Assembly (NCBI GenBank): GCA_903884945.1
Contig: CAISGR010000145.1
Coordinates: 1-59,081, forward strand
Direction of reading: 5' to 3'
Source: an uncultured bacterium
GTDB lineage: Bacteria > Pseudomonadota > Alphaproteobacteria > Sphingomonadales > Sphingomonadaceae
Length of the DNA stretch: 59,081 nt
Shown here in pieces: positions 26,716-34,252 of the stretch; position 1 is the first letter of the stretch; each line of letters opens with the position of its first letter. The notes under the pieces are model-generated. The model saw only the letters and a list, made by a program, of their open reading frames with translations, was not told the origin of the DNA and did no database searches. Position numbers and translations under genes: made by a program.

Positions 26716-26940
26716 AGCGAGAATCGCCGGGACGATCGCCTCCTCGTTGCCCGTCACTTCTGCAGTAGCAAATCGGATCACGCGATAGCCTTGCTCTTCT
26801 AGCCACGCGGTTCGCCGCGTATCCTGCCCCCGTCGTCTCCATGCGTGTCGCCGTCAACCTCTACGATCAGCGAATGCGGTCGGGCGACAAGTCGGCGATG
26901 CGGGCGCAATGACGCCGTGGCGGGTGGACCTGGTGCCGTG
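26680..26940 (-). pseudogene. Decayed DUF559 gene, truncated and frameshifted
   Basis: Reading the minus strand piecewise recovers DUF559 core sequence: RIAD, then in a second frame VARPHSLIVEVDGDTHGDDG, then in a third frame TRRTAWLEEQGYRVIRFATA and EVTGNEEAIVPAILAA. One frame change lies in a short T run near 26890 (one T missing), the other at a run of five G at about 26824-26828 (one G missing or two extra). The N-terminal ~35 residues seen in the intact copy at 21625 are not recognisable. It is bounded by related palindromes (26679-26715 and 26991-27020). Sequencing error cannot be excluded for single indels, but two plus a missing 5' end argue for real decay. Confidence 0.7.
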
Positions 26941-26990
26941 CAGGCGCTCAGCTCGAGCGGTCAGGCATCGCCCCGGTCGGTCGCGTCACG

Positions 26991-27020
26991 CCCCCTCTCC
27001 CCGCCAGCGGGGAGAGGGAG
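26991..27020. repeat. Palindromic repeat on the serA side of the decayed cassette
   Basis: CCCTCTCCCCGC-CA-GCGGGGAGAGGG (26993-27018), a perfect 12-bp palindrome ending ten bases from the serA stop. It matches the first hairpin type of the repeats around the intact DUF559 gene; the second hairpin and the AGGGTGAGGGG tail are lost here. It may double as the serA transcription terminator. Confidence 0.65.
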
Positions 27021-27030
27021 GCTTGCTCGC

Positions 27031-28608
27031 CTAGAACGACAGCCCCATCGCCGTCTTCACCCCGGCCAGCGCGCGGACCTTGGCGATGAGCGCCTGGGTA
27101 ACCGGCTCGTCGACCGAAAGCAGCAGCACCGCCTCGCCGCCGGCCGAGCGGCGGCCGAGATGGAAGGTGCCGATATTAACCTTCTCCTCGCCGAGCAGCG
27201 ACCCCAGCCGGCCGATGAAGCCGGGCGCGTCCTCGTTCACCACATAGAGCATGTGGCCGGCGAGATCGGCCTCGACCTTGATGCCGAACAGTTCGACCAG
27301 GCGCGGTGCGGCATCGCCGAACAGCGTGCCCGCGACCGAGCGGTCGCCGGCGTCGGTCTTCACCGTCACGCGGACGAGCGTGTGGTAATCGCCTTCGCGA
27401 TCATGCCGCACCTCGCGCACGTCGATGCCCCGTTCCTTGGCGAGGAACGGCGCATTGACCATGTTCACCGTATCCGAATGCACCCGCATCAGCCCGGCGA
27501 GCACCGCGCTCGTGATCGGCTTCTGGTTGAGCGATGCCGCGGCGCCCTCGACCTCGATCGCGATGCCCGAGAGCGCGCCGTGCGCAAGCTGGCCGATCAG
27601 CGAACCGAGCTTCTCGGCGAGCGCCATGTACGGCTTGAGCTTCGGCGCTTCCTCCGCCGACAGGCTCGGCACGTTGAGCGCGTTGGTTACGCCGCCCGAG
27701 ACGAGATAATCGGCCATCTGCTCGGCGACCTGGATCGCGACATTGACCTGCGCTTCGGAGGTGGACGCGCCGAGATGCGGCGTCGAGACGAAGTTCGGCG
27801 TGCCGAACAAGGGCGAATCGGTCGCGGGCTCGGTCACGAACACGTCGAGCGCGGCGCCGGCGATATGGCCCGAATCGAGCCCGGCCTTGAGCGCCGTCTC
27901 GTCGATCAGCCCGCCGCGCGCGCAGTTGATGATCCGCACGCCCTTCTTCGTCTTGGCCAGGTTCTCGGCGGACAGGATGTTGCGGGTCTGGTCGGTCAGC
28001 GGCGTGTGCAGCGTGATGAAGTCGGCGCGGGCGAGCAGGTCGTCGAGCGAGACCTTCTCCACGCCCATTTCGATCGCGCGCTCGGGGGTCAGGAAAGGAT
28101 CATAGGCGATCACCTTCATCTTCAGTCCGCGCGCGCGGTCGGCGACGATCGAGCCGATATTGCCGGCGCCGATCAGGCCGAGCGTCTTGCTGGTCAGCTC
28201 GACGCCCATGAAGCGGTTCTTCTCCCACTTGCCGGCCTGGGTCGAGGCATCGGCCTCGGGCAACTGGCGGGCGAGCGCGAACATCAGTGCGATGGCGTGT
28301 TCGGCGGTGGTGATCGAGTTGCCGAACGGGGTGTTCATGACGACCACGCCCTGCGCCGACGCCGCCGGGATATCGACATTGTCGACGCCGATGCCGGCCC
28401 GGCCGATGACCTTCAGGTTCGGCGCATGCGCCAGGATGTCCTTGGTGACCTTGGTCGAGCTGCGGATCGCGAGGCCGTCATAATTGCCGATGATCGCCTT
28501 GAGTTCATCGGGCGTCTTGCCGGTGATCTCGTCGACCTCGACGCCGCGCTCGCGGAAGATCTGCGCGGCCTTGGGGTCCATTTTATCGGAGATGAGGACT
28601 TTTGGCAT
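27031..28608 (-). CDS. serA: D-3-phosphoglycerate dehydrogenase
   Basis: A 525-residue long-form (type I) enzyme that oxidises 3-phosphoglycerate to 3-phosphohydroxypyruvate, first step of serine synthesis. The NAD domain shows GLIGAGNIGSIVADRA, AYDPFLTPERA, HTPLTDQTRNIL and RGGLIDETAL, with the catalytic His in VSTPHLGAST. Residues ~330-450 are the allosteric substrate-binding domain and the C-terminus is an ACT domain (LYVVNEDAPGFIGRLGSLL) that normally senses serine. The ATG at 28608 follows AAGGA; the longer open frame reads through the repeats in the serC-serA gap. It is co-directional with and downstream of serC. Confidence 0.95.
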   Translation of the reverse strand: MPKVLISDKMDPKAAQIFRERGVEVDEITGKTPDELKAIIGNYDGLAIRSSTKVTKDILAHAPNLKVIGRAGIGVDNVDIPAASAQGVVVMNTPFGNSITTAEHAIALMFALARQLPEADASTQAGKWEKNRFMGVELTSKTLGLIGAGNIGSIVADRARGLKMKVIAYDPFLTPERAIEMGVEKVSLDDLLARADFITLHTPLTDQTRNILSAENLAKTKKGVRIINCARGGLIDETALKAGLDSGHIAGAALDVFVTEPATDSPLFGTPNFVSTPHLGASTSEAQVNVAIQVAEQMADYLVSGGVTNALNVPSLSAEEAPKLKPYMALAEKLGSLIGQLAHGALSGIAIEVEGAAASLNQKPITSAVLAGLMRVHSDTVNMVNAPFLAKERGIDVREVRHDREGDYHTLVRVTVKTDAGDRSVAGTLFGDAAPRLVELFGIKVEADLAGHMLYVVNEDAPGFIGRLGSLLGEEKVNIGTFHLGRRSAGGEAVLLLSVDEPVTQALIAKVRALAGVKTAMGLSF

Positions 28609-28621
28609 GATGGGTTCCTTC

Positions 28622-28705
28622 GTCACCCCGGCACAGGCCGGGGTCGCTGGGTTATGGGGGATGCGCTCCGACGAGGAGCGGCCCCGGCCTCGGCCGGGGC
28701 GACCT
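28622..28705. repeat. REPIN-like pair of GC-rich palindromes between serC and serA
   Basis: CCCCGGC-ACAG-GCCGGGG (28626-28643) and GCCCCGGCC-TC-GGCCGGGGC (28681-28700) lie about 40 bases apart, each followed on its outer or inner side by the same GTCGC/GCGAC tail in opposite orientation. This is a different repeat family from the CCCTCTCCC type. It fills most of the 100-base serC-serA gap and could form mRNA structure that sets the relative expression of the two genes. Confidence 0.55.
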
Positions 28706-28708
28706 GAG

Positions 28709-29845
28709 TCAGGCGGAGACGGTGACCGAGGCGTAGGCCCAGTCGAGCCACGGGCCGAGCGCCTCGATATCGGCGGTGTCGACGGTTGCGCCGCACCAGA
28801 TCCTGAGGCCCGCCGGGGCATCGCGGTAGCCCGCAATGTCATAGGCGGCGTGTTCGGCTTCGAGCAGGCCGGCGAGCTTCTTGATCAGCGCCTCGTCGGC
28901 GCCCTCGACCGTCAGGCACACGCTCGTCTTCGAGCGTGAGGCCGGATCACTGGCGAGATGGCCGAGCCAGGAGCGTTCCGCAACGATCTTGTCGAGCGCG
29001 GCGGCGTTGGCATCGGACCGGGCGATCAGCCCTGCTGCGCCGCCGATCGACTTCGCCCATTCGAGCGCGAAGATCGCATCCTCGACGGCGAGCATCGACG
29101 GCGTGTTGATCGTCTCGCCCTTGAACACGCCCTCGGTCAGCTTGCCCTTGGAGACGAGGCGAAACACCTTGGGTAGCGGCCATTTGGGCGTATAGCTTTC
29201 GAGCCGCTCCACGGCGCGCGGGCCGAGGATCAGCACGCCGTGGCCGCCTTCGCCGCCCAGCACCTTCTGCCAGGAGAAGGTCGCGACGTCGATCTTGTCC
29301 CAGGGAATGTCATAGGCGAACACCGCGCTGGTCGCGTCGGCGAAGCTCAGGCCCGTGCGATCGTCCGGGATCCAGTCGCCGTTCGGCACGCGCACGCCCG
29401 AGGTCGTGCCGTTCCAGGTGAACAGCACGTCGTTCGACCAGTCGACCTGGCCGAGATCGGGCAGGGCGCCGTAATCGGCGCGGATGACGGTCGGGTCGAG
29501 GCCGAGCTGCTTGACGGCATCGGTGACCCAACCCTCACCGAAGCTCTCCCAGGCCAGCGCCGTCACCGGCTTCGCGCCCAGCATCGTCCACATCGCCATC
29601 TCGAACGCGCCGGTGTCGGAGCCGGGGACGATGCCGATGCGGTGGGTGTCGGGCAGCCGGAGCATCTCGCGCATCAGGTCGATGGCGTATTGCAGGCGCG
29701 CCTTGCCGAGCTTCGAGCGGTGCGACCGGCCGAGCACGTCAGTCTGGAGTTTTTCGGGGGTCCAGCCCGGCGGCTTGGCGCAGGGACCGGAGGAAAAATA
29801 GGAACGCGCCGGCTTGATCGCCGGAGGCGCAGGTAACTCAGTCAT
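28709..29845 (-). CDS. serC: Phosphoserine aminotransferase
   Basis: A 378-residue PLP enzyme converting 3-phosphohydroxypyruvate and glutamate to phosphoserine, second step of serine synthesis (and a step of PLP synthesis in some bacteria). It belongs to the alphaproteobacterial/archaeal-like branch: [16 protein letters not shown] at the start, [36 protein letters not shown] with the PLP Lys, and [17 protein letters not shown] at 29845 is chosen because the family start motif lies shortly after it and the Shine-Dalgarno is in the leader hairpin. It is the first gene of a serC-serA unit. Confidence 0.95.
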   Translation of the reverse strand: MTELPAPPAIKPARSYFSSGPCAKPPGWTPEKLQTDVLGRSHRSKLGKARLQYAIDLMREMLRLPDTHRIGIVPGSDTGAFEMAMWTMLGAKPVTALAWESFGEGWVTDAVKQLGLDPTVIRADYGALPDLGQVDWSNDVLFTWNGTTSGVRVPNGDWIPDDRTGLSFADATSAVFAYDIPWDKIDVATFSWQKVLGGEGGHGVLILGPRAVERLESYTPKWPLPKVFRLVSKGKLTEGVFKGETINTPSMLAVEDAIFALEWAKSIGGAAGLIARSDANAAALDKIVAERSWLGHLASDPASRSKTSVCLTVEGADEALIKKLAGLLEAEHAAYDIAGYRDAPAGLRIWCGATVDTADIEALGPWLDWAYASVTVSA

Positions 29846-29925
29846 GTAGTCTCTCCTTACAGAGAGCACGCGCGGCGTTGGGACCGCGTGGCCCGTCGAC
29901 GGCCCTAGCGATGTGCGCTGCCACG
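29846..29925 (-). promoter_or_regulatory. serC leader with Shine-Dalgarno-sequestering hairpin (candidate serC motif RNA)
   Basis: On the minus strand just before the serC ATG, CTCTCT-GTAA-GGAGAG (29851-29866) forms a six-pair stem closed by a GNRA tetraloop, and the GGAG in its 3' arm is the serC Shine-Dalgarno sequence. Upstream lies a second GC-rich hairpin around GGCCGTCGACGGGCC (about 29889-29903). A conserved serC RNA motif has been described upstream of serC in Alphaproteobacteria; position and layout fit it, but I matched no consensus. Regulation by opening and closing of the site is inferred. Confidence 0.55.
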
Positions 29926-29965
29926 TCAATCCGTTATTTGCCGCGCTGTCGCGCGTGCGGTGTGG

Positions 29966-30850
29966 TTATTTCGGCACGAAGGTCGGGGCGGGCTTGCCCA
30001 GCAGCCCCCGGTCCGACATCCAGTCGGGAATGCGATCGGGCCAGTGCCGCAGGCTCGCGAGCGGCGTGTCCTCGCCCATGTTGAAGGCGTGCCCGCCCGC
30101 CGCATAGAGGTGCAGTTCGACCGACGCGCCGGCGGCGCGATAGGCCTGCAGCAGGTCGACAAGCGGCGCGGAACAGCATGTGTCGTCATTGGCCGCGGCC
30201 AGCAGCATCGGGGGTGAGTCCGTCGTCACCGTCTCCACGGCCCTGAGCGGGCCGGGGAATTCGAGGATCGCGAAGTCGGGCCGGGCGGATGCCCGGTCGA
30301 TTTCGTCGGGCTTGCCGCGCGGCGGCACCGGCGCGCTCAGCGCCGCCATCCGCGCAAGCTCGCCGCCGGCGGAAAAGCCCATGATGCCGATGCGATGCGG
30401 ATCGACGCCGAAGCTGGCGGCGCGCGATCGCACCAGGCGCATCGCGCGCTCGACATCGGCCCGGGCGTCTTCCTGCACGTATGGCGAGCCCTCCTCGCGG
30501 AACAGCCTGTAGCGAACCACGAACGCTGCGACGCCTCTGGCGGCATACCAGCGGGCGACGTCATTGCCTTCGGTCGTGATGACGATAATCCTGTGGCCGC
30601 CGCCGGGCACGATCACCACGGCGGCGCCGTTGGCCTTGTCCGGTGCGGGCAGGAAGGCGGTGATGCTGGGGTTGTTGATATGCTTGGTCCAATATTCCGC
30701 CGACTCCTCCGGGATCGCGGCGCGGCGCTCGAAGCCGGGGGCGCCGTTCGACCACAGCGGATAGCGGATGCCGTCCTGCGCCAGGGCGGAAAGCGGCAGC
30801 CAGCCGCACAGCAGGGCGGCCATTCTCGCGAGCGTCCGGGCCAGTCGCAT
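29966..30850 (-). CDS. Exported alpha/beta-hydrolase (esterase/lipase-like)
   Basis: A 294-residue alpha/beta-hydrolase with a signal peptide (MRLARTLARMAALLCGWLPL, ending ALAQ). The oxyanion region VVIVPGGGHRI, the nucleophile elbow GIMGFSAGGE (G-x-S-x-G), an Asp in LAAANDDTCC and the catalytic His in YAAGGHAFNMG are all present. The layout is that of the BD-FAE/acetyl-esterase group acting on acetylated sugars, often seen beside xylan-degradation genes; none is adjacent here. The ATG at 30850 gives the signal peptide; the frame upstream is antisense to the next gene. It diverges from the extensin-like lipoprotein gene. Confidence 0.86.
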   Translation of the reverse strand: MRLARTLARMAALLCGWLPLSALAQDGIRYPLWSNGAPGFERRAAIPEESAEYWTKHINNPSITAFLPAPDKANGAAVVIVPGGGHRIIVITTEGNDVARWYAARGVAAFVVRYRLFREEGSPYVQEDARADVERAMRLVRSRAASFGVDPHRIGIMGFSAGGELARMAALSAPVPPRGKPDEIDRASARPDFAILEFPGPLRAVETVTTDSPPMLLAAANDDTCCSAPLVDLLQAYRAAGASVELHLYAAGGHAFNMGEDTPLASLRHWPDRIPDWMSDRGLLGKPAPTFVPK

Positions 30851-30889
30851 CGGGCGATCCTCTTCTTTTCCTTGCTGGCGCAGATAAGC

Positions 30890-31561
30890 ATGTGGCGGCG
30901 CGTCCTGGCCAGCGGATTGCTGACGGTCCCGTTGTTGCTGGCAGGCTGTGGCGGGCGCGAGCACCGGCCGCCGCCGCGTCCGGCCGGATCGAAGCCGGTC
31001 ACGCTCAACATCCCGACCTCGCGCGAGACCCGGGCATGCTATGCCGATCTGTCGCGCGCCGCGGTGCGCTACAGCCCGATGCCCGATCGCGATTATGGCG
31101 GGGGCTGCCAGATCATCGGGTCGGTGCAACTGATCGACATCGGCTTGCCGATCACCAACCTGAAGGCGATGCGCTGCGGCCTGGCGGACGCGCTGGTCGG
31201 CTGGGCCCGGCATGCGGTGGTGCCGGCCGCGTATCAGATCCTCGGGAGCGAGGTGGTGCGGATCGAAAGCTTCGGCACCTATGCCTGCCGCGCCGTGATC
31301 GGCGGGCCGGAATCGGGCCGGCGGCTTTCGGGCCATGCCATCGCCAACGCCGTCGATATCAGCGGATTCGTCCTGCAGGACGGGCGCCGCATCAGCGTGC
31401 TGCAGGGCTGGCAGTCGGGCGATCCCGCCGTGCGCGAGTTCCTGCGCGTGATCCGCGCCTCGGCCTGCAAGCGCTTCGGCACGGTGCTCAGCCCCGATTA
31501 CAACGCGGCGCACGCCAACCATCTCCACCTGGAGGACGACCACGCGCATTTCTGCCGATAA
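30890..31561 (+). CDS. Extensin-like family lipoprotein
   Basis: A 223-residue predicted lipoprotein: the signal ends in the lipobox LLAGC (Cys20). A Pro/Arg-rich linker leads to an extensin-like (C-terminal) domain with CYADLSRAAVRYSPMP, GCQIIGSVQL, SGHAIANAVDISGFVL and a terminal ANHLHLEDDHAHFCR. The conserved SGHA...D and HxH resemble the zinc ligands of D-Ala-D-Ala carboxypeptidase/DUF882-type peptidases, and paired Cys suggest disulfides. A cell-envelope hydrolase role is inferred. The start at 30890 gives the lipoprotein signal directly. It is followed 47 bases later by the LOG-type gene. Confidence 0.85.
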   Translation: MWRRVLASGLLTVPLLLAGCGGREHRPPPRPAGSKPVTLNIPTSRETRACYADLSRAAVRYSPMPDRDYGGGCQIIGSVQLIDIGLPITNLKAMRCGLADALVGWARHAVVPAAYQILGSEVVRIESFGTYACRAVIGGPESGRRLSGHAIANAVDISGFVLQDGRRISVLQGWQSGDPAVREFLRVIRASACKRFGTVLSPDYNAAHANHLHLEDDHAHFCR

Positions 31562-31608
31562 GGCCGTCGGCTTCATATTCGCGGCGCATTCCGCTAAGAG
31601 CCCCGCAA

Positions 31609-32490
31609 ATGAGTGATACACATGTACCGTCGCGGGTCTTTCCGCGCGCCCGCCAGGATGCCGAAACCGCCAATGCCGGGATCAGCACCCCCCAGACCGA
31701 AAACCCGGCCTATCGCCTCGCCTTCCAGGACATGGACTTCCTGCTGCGCGAGGATCTTCGTCCGGTTCGCTTCCAGCTTGAACTGCTCAAGCCCGAACTG
31801 ATCCTCGAGGAGGCGAAGATCGCTTCCACCTTCGTCATGTACGGCTCGGCCAGGATTCCCGAACCGGCCAAGGCGCAGGCGCTGCTCGATCTCGCCCATG
31901 GCGATGAGGCGATCCGCATCGCCAAGAGCCTCGTCGCCAAGTCGAAATATTATGACGTCGCCTATGAACTCGCCCAGCTGGCGAGCGCCTGTCCGCGCGA
32001 CGCCGAGGGCAAGCGCCACTTCGTGGTCTGCTCGGGTGGCGGGCCCTCGATCATGGAAGCGGCGAACCGCGGCGCGGCCGAGGCCGGGCACGAATCGATC
32101 GGGCTCAATATCGTGCTGCCGCATGAGCAGGCGCCCAATCCCTATGTCACGCCCGCGCTCAGCATGCAGTTCCACTATTTCGCGCTGCGCAAGATGCACT
32201 TCCTGCTCCACGCCCGCGCGCTCGCTGCGTTCCCGGGCGGGTTCGGCACCTTCGACGAACTGTTCGAATTGCTGACGCTGATCCAGACCGGCAAGATCAA
32301 GCCGATTCCGGTGCTGCTGTTCGGGCGGGAATTCTGGAACCGGGTCGTCAATTTCGACGCGCTGGTCGCGGAGGGGGTGATCTCCGCCCGCGACCTGGAC
32401 ATCTTCACCTTCGTCGAGACGGCGGAAGAAGCCTGGAAGATCGTGCAGGATTTCTACCGCGACGATCCCGTCCGGACGTCGGCGGCCTGA
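31609..32490 (+). CDS. LOG-family (TIGR00730-like) Rossmann-fold protein
   Basis: A 293-residue cytoplasmic protein. It contains the two family motifs, SGGGPSIMEAANRGA and FPGGFGTFDELFE (PGGxGTxxE), of the lysine-decarboxylase-like/LOG group, whose characterised members are cytokinin-activating phosphoribohydrolases or nucleotide 5'-monophosphate nucleosidases. An N-terminal extension of about 75 residues (FQDMDFLLREDLRPVRFQLE) marks the longer bacterial subfamily. It does not decarboxylate lysine. The ATG at 31609 matches the family length. The convergent cycM follows after a palindrome that probably ends both transcripts. Confidence 0.85.
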   Translation: MSDTHVPSRVFPRARQDAETANAGISTPQTENPAYRLAFQDMDFLLREDLRPVRFQLELLKPELILEEAKIASTFVMYGSARIPEPAKAQALLDLAHGDEAIRIAKSLVAKSKYYDVAYELAQLASACPRDAEGKRHFVVCSGGGPSIMEAANRGAAEAGHESIGLNIVLPHEQAPNPYVTPALSMQFHYFALRKMHFLLHARALAAFPGGFGTFDELFELLTLIQTGKIKPIPVLLFGREFWNRVVNFDALVAEGVISARDLDIFTFVETAEEAWKIVQDFYRDDPVRTSAA

Positions 32491-32498
32491 GCGAAATA

Positions 32499-32521
32499 CC
32501 CTCTCCCCGGCAGGGAGAGGG
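32499..32521. terminator. Lone CCCTCTCCC palindrome between convergent genes
   Basis: CCCTCTCCC-CGGCA-GGGAGAGGG, a perfect 9-bp palindrome, lies in the 39-base gap between the stops of the LOG-type gene and cycM. It is the same palindrome found around both DUF559 cassettes, here without a gene. By position it can act as a two-way terminator; no T-run is present. Confidence 0.5.
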
Positions 32522-32529
32522 CAGTTCGA

Positions 32530-33195
32530 TTACTTCTTCTTTTCAGCCTGAACCGCTGCGGCCGGATCGACCGACGGCGCGCCGGGCGCTGGCGCCGCTG
32601 CGTTGGACAGGTCTTCGGCCGGCGCGGTTGCGTTGCTGTCCGCGGCTGCGGGGGCAGCAGCAGGAGCCGCCGCCGGAAGCGGCAAGTTCGAGCCCATCGA
32701 ATTGATATAGGCGATCACATTGGCGCGGTCCTGGGGATTGCCCAGGCCGGCAAAGGTCATCTTGGTGCCGCTGGCGAAGGCGCGCGGGCTGGTCAGCCAC
32801 GCGTTCATCGAGTCGAAGTCCCACTTGCCGCCCTTGGCCTTGAGCGCATCGGAGAAGGCGAAGCCGCCCTTGCCCTGCGCGATCCCCTCGCCGAGCGTGG
32901 CGTAGAGGTTCGGGCCGATGCCGTTCGGGCCGCCCTGGTTGATCGTGTGGCACGCCGCGCACTTCTTGAACACGTCGGCGCCCTTGGCGGGGTCGGCCGT
33001 CGCCATCAGCGTCGCGATCGGCACCGCAGCGGCTGCGGCACCGCCCTCGCCCTCGCCGGCGGCGCCCTCGATCGGGTAGCCCATCTTCTCGGCTTTTTCG
33101 CCGTGAAAGATCATGCCGCTCACGATCGAAAGCCCCAGCGCCACGCCGCATGCGCCGAGCACCCAGCCCGCGATCGTGTTCGTGCGATTGTCCAT
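32530..33195 (-). CDS. cycM: Membrane-anchored cytochrome c (CycM-like)
   Basis: A 221-residue protein: an N-terminal uncleaved membrane anchor (IAGWVLGACGVALGLSIVSG), then a class I cytochrome c domain with the haem motif CAACH (in FKKCAACHTINQGG) and Met ligand region GTKMTFAGL. The C-terminal ~50 residues are Ala/Pro-rich and probably disordered, ending in KKK. In alphaproteobacteria such CycM-type cytochromes carry electrons from the bc1 complex to cytochrome oxidase at the inner membrane's periplasmic face. ATG at 33195 is chosen because the anchor follows directly. It diverges from pheA, the usual neighbour. Confidence 0.88.
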   Translation of the reverse strand: MDNRTNTIAGWVLGACGVALGLSIVSGMIFHGEKAEKMGYPIEGAAGEGEGGAAAAAVPIATLMATADPAKGADVFKKCAACHTINQGGPNGIGPNLYATLGEGIAQGKGGFAFSDALKAKGGKWDFDSMNAWLTSPRAFASGTKMTFAGLGNPQDRANVIAYINSMGSNLPLPAAAPAAAPAAADSNATAPAEDLSNAAAPAPGAPSVDPAAAVQAEKKK

Positions 33196-33324
33196 TGCCA
33201 AGTTGCCCCTGTCGGAAAGTCGGCTCCCTTTAGATTCGGCAGCGCGGTATCGCAAGACGCGCTCGCGCTTTGGGTACAACCCGTGCTTGTGCCGCCGGGG
33301 TCACGTCGGTAAGCGCGCCGCTTC

Positions 33325-34215
33325 ATGGAAAACTTCGCAGCCCCCGCGCGCCCGATCGTGGCGCGGATGACCGAGGAAGCCGCCGCGCACCCCGGTCGCG
33401 CCGTCGCCTTCCAGGGCGCGCCCGGCGCAAACTCGCATATCGCGGCGATCCAGGCCTTTCCGGAAGGCCTGCCGCTGCCCTGTTTCGACTTTGCCGACGC
33501 GATCGATGCGGTGCGGGACGGGCGTGCCGATTGCGCGATCATCCCGATCGAGAATTCGCTGCACGGCCGCGTGGCCGACATGCATTTTCTCCTGCCCGAA
33601 TCGGGGCTGGTAATTACCGGCGAGCATTTCCTGCCGATTCATTACGCGCTGATGGGCACGGGCACGCTCGAAGGCGTGCGCGAGGCGATGAGCCATCCCC
33701 AGGCGCTCGGCCAGTGCCGCCACTGGCTACGCGAGCGCGGGATCAAGCCCTCGGCCTATCCCGATACCGCCGGTGCCGCCGCGCTGGTCGCCGAGATGAA
33801 CGATCCGGCCGTCGCCGCGCTGGCGCCGCCCCGGGCCGCAGCGATCTACGGCCTGCACATCCTGGCGGAGGGGATTGCCGACGCTGATCACAATACCACC
33901 CGCTTCGTCGTGCTCGCGCGCGCCGGCCACCCGCCGACCGGCGAGGGCGCGTTCATGACGACGCTGATCTTCGAAGTGCACAACGTCCCCGCCGCGCTCT
34001 ACAAGGCGATGGGCGGCTTCGCGACCAACGGTGTCAACATGACCAAGCTGGAAAGCTACCAGCGCGGCGGCAGCTTCGCGGCGACCGAATTCTATGCCGA
34101 TGTCGAGGGCAAGCCCGGCGATCCGGGGCTGGACCGGGCGTTGGCCGAACTGAGCTTCCATTCGAAATGGGTGCGGGTGCTCGGGACCTACCGGCAGGCG
34201 CGGGCGCGGGGCTGA
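33325..34215 (+). CDS. pheA: Prephenate dehydratase
   Basis: A 296-residue monofunctional enzyme (no chorismate mutase domain) converting prephenate to phenylpyruvate for phenylalanine synthesis. The catalytic domain shows VAFQGAPGANSHIAA, CAIIPIENSLHGRVADMHFL and the conserved Thr-Arg-Phe in HNTTRFVVLAR. The C-terminal ACT domain (about 210-290) carries the Phe-binding GALV/ESRP-equivalent LESYQRGGSFAATEFYAD, so feedback inhibition is expected. The ATG at 33325 leaves a ~20-residue extension before the catalytic domain. It stands alone downstream of the divergent cycM promoter region. Confidence 0.94.
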   Translation: MENFAAPARPIVARMTEEAAAHPGRAVAFQGAPGANSHIAAIQAFPEGLPLPCFDFADAIDAVRDGRADCAIIPIENSLHGRVADMHFLLPESGLVITGEHFLPIHYALMGTGTLEGVREAMSHPQALGQCRHWLRERGIKPSAYPDTAGAAALVAEMNDPAVAALAPPRAAAIYGLHILAEGIADADHNTTRFVVLARAGHPPTGEGAFMTTLIFEVHNVPAALYKAMGGFATNGVNMTKLESYQRGGSFAATEFYADVEGKPGDPGLDRALAELSFHSKWVRVLGTYRQARARG

Positions 34216-34252
34216 CCCCCGCCGCCCGTCCTCGCCCGCGCGCAGCGGGCGA

